From contig JAFSMW010000041.1 in assembly GCA_017447745.1 (NCBI GenBank), forward strand, positions 32,255 through 96,254: 64,000 bases of DNA, in the 5' to 3' direction. A program made the position numbers and the translations under genes. This stretch comes from Thermoguttaceae bacterium (GTDB taxonomy: Bacteria; Planctomycetota; Planctomycetia; Pirellulales; Thermoguttaceae). The notes under the pieces were generated by a model. The model had not been told where the DNA came from, searched no databases, and saw only the letters and a program-made list of their open reading frames with translations. Position 1 is the stretch's first letter. The number at the start of each line of letters is the position of its first letter. Shown here one piece after another: positions 59,931-64,000 of the stretch.

Positions 59931-61002
59931 CTTGCTCTAACTATAGTGTAAGCAATTATTTATGAAACAAGCTCTGACAGACTGGCTGCCAGAGCTTGTT
60001 TTGTTTTTCCCGTATCAAAACCGGTGGGCGGCGATGAACGGGAAACCCCACAGGAAAGAAGAAAAACCACAATGTGGGCGATTTTTTTCGCCTCTGGTAT
60101 AATAAACGAAATTTGTTCCGGGAACGTTACAGGAAAAACGTCAAAAAAACGAAAAATTTTTGGTTTTAAGGGAAAAAGAGCCTGCGAGCTGAGATAGAAC
60201 TTAACAGCGAGCCACGGGGGGTAACCTTGTGGGGATACAAGTAAAAAACAATATTTATGGCTCATCCGATAACTGCGTACCTAACAGTTTTTGATCAGGT
60301 CCGTCCGTTCACGGATTTAACGGATTAAACGGATATTCACCGATTGATTAATTAACAATTCAATCCTCATTCGTAAATCATTGGATTTTAAACACGAAAA
60401 GCACGAAAGATTTTTCTAAAATTTCTTTTCGTGTATTTCGTGTGTTTCGTGTTTAAAAATACTTTGGGACGGAAAAACACTTGCTTTTTAGCTCAAGTAC
60501 CAACTTGTCGGATGAACCAAAATATACTTGTTCTACTTGAAATTTCCCGAAAAATGAGCTATTAGCTCTTGGCTGCTAGCCGCTAGCCTGGTTATCCCTA
60601 TTTCTTGCGATAATGCACGAATCAGGTTTATCAAGCTAATAGCTAGAAGCTGGCAGCTAGAGGCTTAACATCGGAAAAACTCAAGTCGTTTTAGTATATA
60701 AAGGAAATCAAGTCTTGCCAATAATGCAAGTATGAAAAATAAACAATCGGTGTAACTGACAAGGTCGGTTCATGCTTGGACGTGGATAGCGCCGAAACCA
60801 ACTATTTCGGAGGCAAAACCTTAACCTACAGCCAGCGCGGCTTCGCGTTCCGTCTCATCCGTGTTTTCCGTGTGGGACTTAATAGCCCCTATATAAACCA
60901 AATTTTAGCTCACAGGTATAAACTTGCCGGAAGAACCAAATTTATGATGATTTTCAAAGCTATCCCCAAACGCTAACGTTCTTACCTCGCTGGTAATGTT
61001 AC
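59931..61002. other. 1-kb noncoding region rich in inverted repeats
   Basis: In order: a terminator-like hairpin (AAACAAGCTCTG/CAGAGCTTGTTT, 59965-60001, with T run); an inverted repeat of CGAAAAGCACGAAA and TTTCGTGTGTTTCGTG units (60392-60452); an array of AGCTATTAGCTCT / GCTAGCCGCTAGCC / AGCTAATAGCTAG units (60553-60665); and a segment (60757-60819) homologous to the inside of the element in the uvrA-like gene. An AAACGGATT-type repeat is at 60318-60340. I see no protein gene. Confidence 0.55.
60553..60665. repeat. AGCTATTAGCTC / TAGCTGCTAGC hairpin array
   Basis: Two arms of GCTAGC-type units (60553-60595 and 60637-60665) separated by about 40 nt. Same family as 8547-8613. Confidence 0.7.
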
Positions 61003-62694
61003 TCACCTGTATGATTCTATGTTTTTTATGTAGTCATAAGTTATATACAATGTGTGATACAGCAGCAACGGCAAGAGCAATAATCCAGTCATATAGGGGA
61101 CGACAAAGAGAATTTGCGATAGCACCGTGCCATCCACCAGCGACTTATTTGATGCGTTAAACAGAGCTAAGCCCGTATCTTCTTCATTAAGCATTGTTTT
61201 GTAAATGCAGAACAATATTGTGTTGACGACAACGTACAGGACGAGCATTCCAACGAAAATCGCAAGGATCGTCGATATCTTTATGGTCGTAAACATTTCG
61301 TGTTTGAATGAGTTGCAAAAAGACGTGTAAATAATCAGAATAACGATGCTCTGATATAACAGGAATATGAATAATAAAGACCTTGAATGCCGTTGGAAGA
61401 ACTTATTACATAAATAACGCAGAATTGCCCCTCCAATAATGGGAACAACCATTTGGTAAAGAAGTAAAGTATAAATTGAATCTACATCCAGCTTTACCCC
61501 AAGGTCAGGACTAGCGCTAACGATAAGAGATATCCAATACGGCGTTACAATATAACCTAATAAGTGGGAAAGAGGAAGGTCAGACGGCAGAGCGTAAAGG
61601 AAAAAAATCCCCAAACACAGGAGAGAAATTGATTCGTCATCCTGAAATCCGAGACCGGTGAAAACAATAATTCCCACGCTAAAAAACGGGTAAATTAACA
61701 TCGAGCCGGCTTGCGTTAAAATATGAAACTTGAAGTTACTCAATCTGAAATCCATATCAGAGAAGTTACACATCAGCCCATAAAGAAAGAATAATACCGG
61801 TATGCTCCAGTGAGCAATTTGCGAAAGCGAAATGTTCTGCCATTTTGCTGTACCTATATCTGGATTCAGCCACGCCAGAGAAATCGCGATAATCGACAGG
61901 ACAACATATGCAAATGGCGTCGAGTTTAACGCAATTAAAGGTCGTAGTAAGAATGAAAGCGTCGGAGAGGCGTTATTGGAAAATACCTTCTTTATTAGCG
62001 CCCAAAATGGCTGTAATTTGTCAATGAAATTTGACAGAATTTCCTGCCATTTCGGTGGCTGTGGTGGTTTGGGTGGTTCTGGCTTGGGTGGTTTAGGTGG
62101 TTTAGGTTTAGGTTTGGGTGGTTTGGACGGTTCTGGTTCGACTGGAATATAGAATGGAACCCCTTCTTCCGGTTCGTCCGAATCATCGAATATAATCCAT
62201 TCTTCCGGTTCGTCCGAATGAGTTTGGTTGGTATTAGTTTGATTGTTGTTTGTACCTCGTTGAGCACGGATGTTATTGACATAATTCAAGAATTCTTGAT
62301 TTAATCTTTCATTGAAAATCCAATCTCGAATCTTTGAATATTTCGCATTATTGTTTAATGCAGCGTTTTTCTTCAAGTCCAAGCTATTAATAGCTTTCTG
62401 AACGGTTTTCTGACTGCTGGTTACTTCAATGCCGAGAAAATCAAAAATATCAAACAGATTGTCTTCCATTTGATTTTGATTGTTATTTGCACCTCGTAAA
62501 AGACGGATAGCATTGACATACTTCAAGAATTCTTGATTTAATCTTTCATTGAAAATCCAATCTCGAATCTTTGAATATTTCGCATTATTGTTTAATGCAG
62601 CTTTTTTCTTCAAGTCCAAGCTATTAATAGCTTTCTGAACGGTTTTCTGACTGCTGGTTACTTCAATGCCGAGAAATTCAAAAATATCAAACAT
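61003..62694 (-). CDS. SBF-like (SLC10A7/RCH1-type) transporter fused to two helical modules
   Basis: 563 aa. Residues 1-152 are two near-identical ~79-aa modules (FDIFEFLGIEVTSSQKTVQKAINSLDLKKKAALNNNAKYSKIRDWI...), small helical domains that resemble the truncated J-like segments seen near Hsp70 genes. Then acidic DSDEPEE linker, a Pro/Lys repeat (KPPKPKPKPPKPP, about 190-215) and ten or so membrane helices (about 240-555) ending in SLVDGTVLSQILFVVPYMTGLLLLPLLLYH, the signature of the SBF-like/BASS family. BASS proteins move organic anions with sodium; the RCH1 branch is linked to calcium homeostasis. Substrate unknown. Fusion of a cytosolic helical module to a transporter is unusual, and an Hsp70 gene lies just upstream on the same strand. 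Confidence 0.8.
   Translation of the reverse strand: MFDIFEFLGIEVTSSQKTVQKAINSLDLKKKAALNNNAKYSKIRDWIFNERLNQEFLKYVNAIRLLRGANNNQNQMEDNLFDIFDFLGIEVTSSQKTVQKAINSLDLKKNAALNNNAKYSKIRDWIFNERLNQEFLNYVNNIRAQRGTNNNQTNTNQTHSDEPEEWIIFDDSDEPEEGVPFYIPVEPEPSKPPKPKPKPPKPPKPEPPKPPQPPKWQEILSNFIDKLQPFWALIKKVFSNNASPTLSFLLRPLIALNSTPFAYVVLSIIAISLAWLNPDIGTAKWQNISLSQIAHWSIPVLFFLYGLMCNFSDMDFRLSNFKFHILTQAGSMLIYPFFSVGIIVFTGLGFQDDESISLLCLGIFFLYALPSDLPLSHLLGYIVTPYWISLIVSASPDLGVKLDVDSIYTLLLYQMVVPIIGGAILRYLCNKFFQRHSRSLLFIFLLYQSIVILIIYTSFCNSFKHEMFTTIKISTILAIFVGMLVLYVVVNTILFCIYKTMLNEEDTGLALFNASNKSLVDGTVLSQILFVVPYMTGLLLLPLLLYHTLYITYDYIKNIESYR
62283..62693 (-). repeat. 237-bp tandem duplication in the transporter gene
   Basis: About 174 bp in copy 1 (62283-62456) match copy 2 (62520-62693) with only a few mismatches; period 237 bp, exactly 79 codons. 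Recent in-frame duplication of the N-terminal module. Confidence 0.85.
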
Positions 62695-63101
62695 TATACG
62701 TTAAAATCTAAATTAGTTGATAGTGGGAATAATCAAGCAGATATTTATAAACGTCTAACTGAACGATACTATTCAGTCAGACGTTTATGTATCCAATTCA
62801 ATATGTTAATTTTGAAACATCAGTTCTTTGTTTTTGTAAAGGGGCGTGTTCAAAATTGGGGGACAAACGAAACGTAGAAAATACGTTTATCCTTTTCGTA
62901 GCCCCCAGATTTATCTGGGGGACTAAACAAAGACGCCACTCCCCAGATGCTTCCCCTCCACTCCCTTCCCCGCTCCTGAAGGAGCGGGGAAGGGAGTGGA
63001 ATTCGTGCGTTTTAAAAAAATTTATGTCTTTTATGATCCCACGCCTAAAGGCGTGGGCTACGTTTTAATTTCTTATTTTATCTATTTTTGCAACCCATAA
63101 T
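62695..63101. other. Intergenic region with three inverted repeats
   Basis: A 17-bp imperfect stem (ATAAACGTCTAACTGAA at 62747-62763, with complement at 62772-62788) lies about 50 nt upstream of the transporter start. A nearly perfect palindrome of 44 bp (62957-63000) and a CCCACGCCTAAAGGCGTGGG palindrome (63039-63058) follow. No credible gene. Confidence 0.6.
62957..63000. repeat. 44-bp near-perfect palindrome
   Basis: 21-bp arms (TCCACTCCCTTCCCCGCTCC plus T, and complement) around two central bases. The centre CCTGAAGG is also that of the hairpin at 30315-30354 in spirit (pyrimidine arm, GA-containing turn, purine arm). Confidence 0.75.
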
Positions 63102-64000
63102 TTATCGCCCCCTTGTAAAGTCCTCAACTCTCCTCCTGCTTGCATCAGTAGCATTTGCGCTAACTTGGTGTTTAAGCTCCATGCTTTGCCCAGTTGACGG
63201 GATTGTAATAGTTGCAATAAGCAATCCATTTTCGTCGTATTGGACTTCGACTTTAATCTGTCGACATGTTCCATCTGTGGTAGGCGGAATGTTTACGATT
63301 TGATTCTCACAACCGGTGAATTCCGTATCTTCAATGGGCTGCCCATCCTTGTCTATTGTTGACTGGTAAACTCCAAATCGTACAGAAGTTTGGTCTGGCT
63401 CAAGCAACTGATAATCAAAGCTGCCTTCAAATGGAATGGGTTGCTGAGGAGGAAACCATTGACTGTAAATATGTTTTCCCGTCGGTTTGTCTGTGATTTG
63501 GCAGCCAATGCCATGAGGCGATCTGGCATAAACGATCATAACTCTACCAGGGTCACGACCGAACTGAACGCCAGTCTCTTCTGGATTTTCAGAGTTGAGA
63601 ATAGACTGATCGGCAGCATAAATGGCGGCTCCTCGCGTTACAGCCTTATTAGGTTCATTGCAGAAAGCTTGACTGTTATCAATTCCAAGATACTCTTTAA
63701 TCGTTTCCTGAACATAAGGAATGTATGACGAACCGCCAACAAAGAGCAGAAAGTTGATATCGCCTTTTTTAATCTTGTCTTTATTTTGCTCGAACAGATT
63801 ATTCAGACTTTCAGTGATGCGTTTGATAATCGGCTTAACGCCGTCGATGGGGGAATTAATTAGTTTCCATTTCCTAAAACGGTTCTTTTCAGATATTTTT
63901 TGAGAAAAGTATGACATTATAAACGTGAATAGTATTGTTTTTTCGCTGTAAAACGATTTTTGCTTGAGAATTGAGCTAAAAGCAGGGGGAAAAGAGCATA
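63102..64000 (-). CDS. Hsp70-family protein, C-terminal part (runs off the window edge)
   Basis: The frame is open from the stop near 63102 to the right edge without an internal stop; an ATG exists at 63917 but has no ribosome binding site and would begin in the middle of the ATPase domain, so the gene most likely continues past 64000. Visible Hsp70 motifs: the actin-fold phosphate motif LLFVGGSSYIPYVQETIKEYLG and NEPNKAVTRGAAIYAADQ. After these comes an Hsp70-like substrate-binding beta domain (QFGRDPGRVMIVYAR to VEVQYDENGLLIATITIP), truncated at VEDFTRGR without the helical lid. Such lidless Hsp70 relatives are frequent in planctomycetes. Same strand as the fused transporter 400 bp downstream. 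Confidence 0.8.
   Translation of the reverse strand, partial: CSFPPAFSSILKQKSFYSEKTILFTFIMSYFSQKISEKNRFRKWKLINSPIDGVKPIIKRITESLNNLFEQNKDKIKKGDINFLLFVGGSSYIPYVQETIKEYLGIDNSQAFCNEPNKAVTRGAAIYAADQSILNSENPEETGVQFGRDPGRVMIVYARSPHGIGCQITDKPTGKHIYSQWFPPQQPIPFEGSFDYQLLEPDQTSVRFGVYQSTIDKDGQPIEDTEFTGCENQIVNIPPTTDGTCRQIKVEVQYDENGLLIATITIPSTGQSMELKHQVSANATDASRRRVEDFTRGR

Noticed and set aside
60776..60976. 66-aa plus-strand frame
   Set aside because: It coincides with the degraded repeat core and has no gene-like features.
62787..63068. 93-aa plus-strand frame between the Hsp70 and transporter genes
   Set aside because: It reads straight through two palindromes; no domain and no start signal.

Overview
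The window looks like chromosomal DNA of a planctomycete, most likely a gut or rumen member of the Pirellulales (Thermoguttaceae-like). This is inferred from gene content: BBP2-type outer-membrane porins with Cys-rich N-termini, PEP-CTERM proteins built of autotransporter-type beta-strand repeats, a hydrazine-synthase-alpha-like dihaem protein, secreted VWA proteins, Sel1-repeat proteins and a GH106-like glycosidase. No 16S gene or other phylogenetic marker beyond lysS is present, so the assignment is moderate.

Layout. 1-8.5 kb: a VWA exoprotein, a DUF486 membrane protein, a large PEP-CTERM surface protein and phenylacetate-CoA ligase. 8.6-16.8 kb: a minus-strand envelope cluster of rhomboid protease, two paralogous membrane-anchored coiled-coil proteins and a 1302-aa VWA/STN-like protein. 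16.9-19.3 kb: a diverged UvrA paralog interrupted in frame by repetitive DNA. 19.4-26.1 kb: four tandem, separately terminated porin paralogs. 26.5-33.3 kb: a GH106-like glycosidase and two Sel1-repeat proteins. 33.7-38.8 kb: a second PEP-CTERM protein and the HzsA-like protein. 39.6-44.6 kb: alkaline phosphatase, a second UvrA-type ATPase and a UbiA prenyltransferase. 44.8-50.1 kb: a 1781-aa PEP-CTERM protein. 50.5-59.9 kb: lysS, a LolC/E-like permease, a LolD-like ATPase, a peptide-binding lipoprotein, its permease and tRNA-Leu(UAA). 59.9-64 kb: a long noncoding stretch, an SBF-like transporter fused to duplicated helical modules, and the C-terminal part of an Hsp70.

Most genes serve the cell envelope: surface display (PEP-CTERM), outer-membrane pores, lipoprotein export, oligopeptide uptake, glycan and phosphate-ester breakdown.

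Two things stand out. First, two PEP-CTERM genes share a nearly identical promoter, 5' UTR hairpin, ribosome binding site and first codons, followed by a pure C tract inside the signal peptide. It is 11 nt long and in frame in one gene, 9 nt long and out of frame in the other: a candidate phase-variable surface-protein switch. Second, the window is full of several families of hairpin-forming repeats (heptamer arrays such as TACTGCC, and GGCGGTAA-ended elements). They sit directly against start codons that lack a Shine-Dalgarno sequence, supply some start and stop codons, and lie in frame inside three protein-coding genes.
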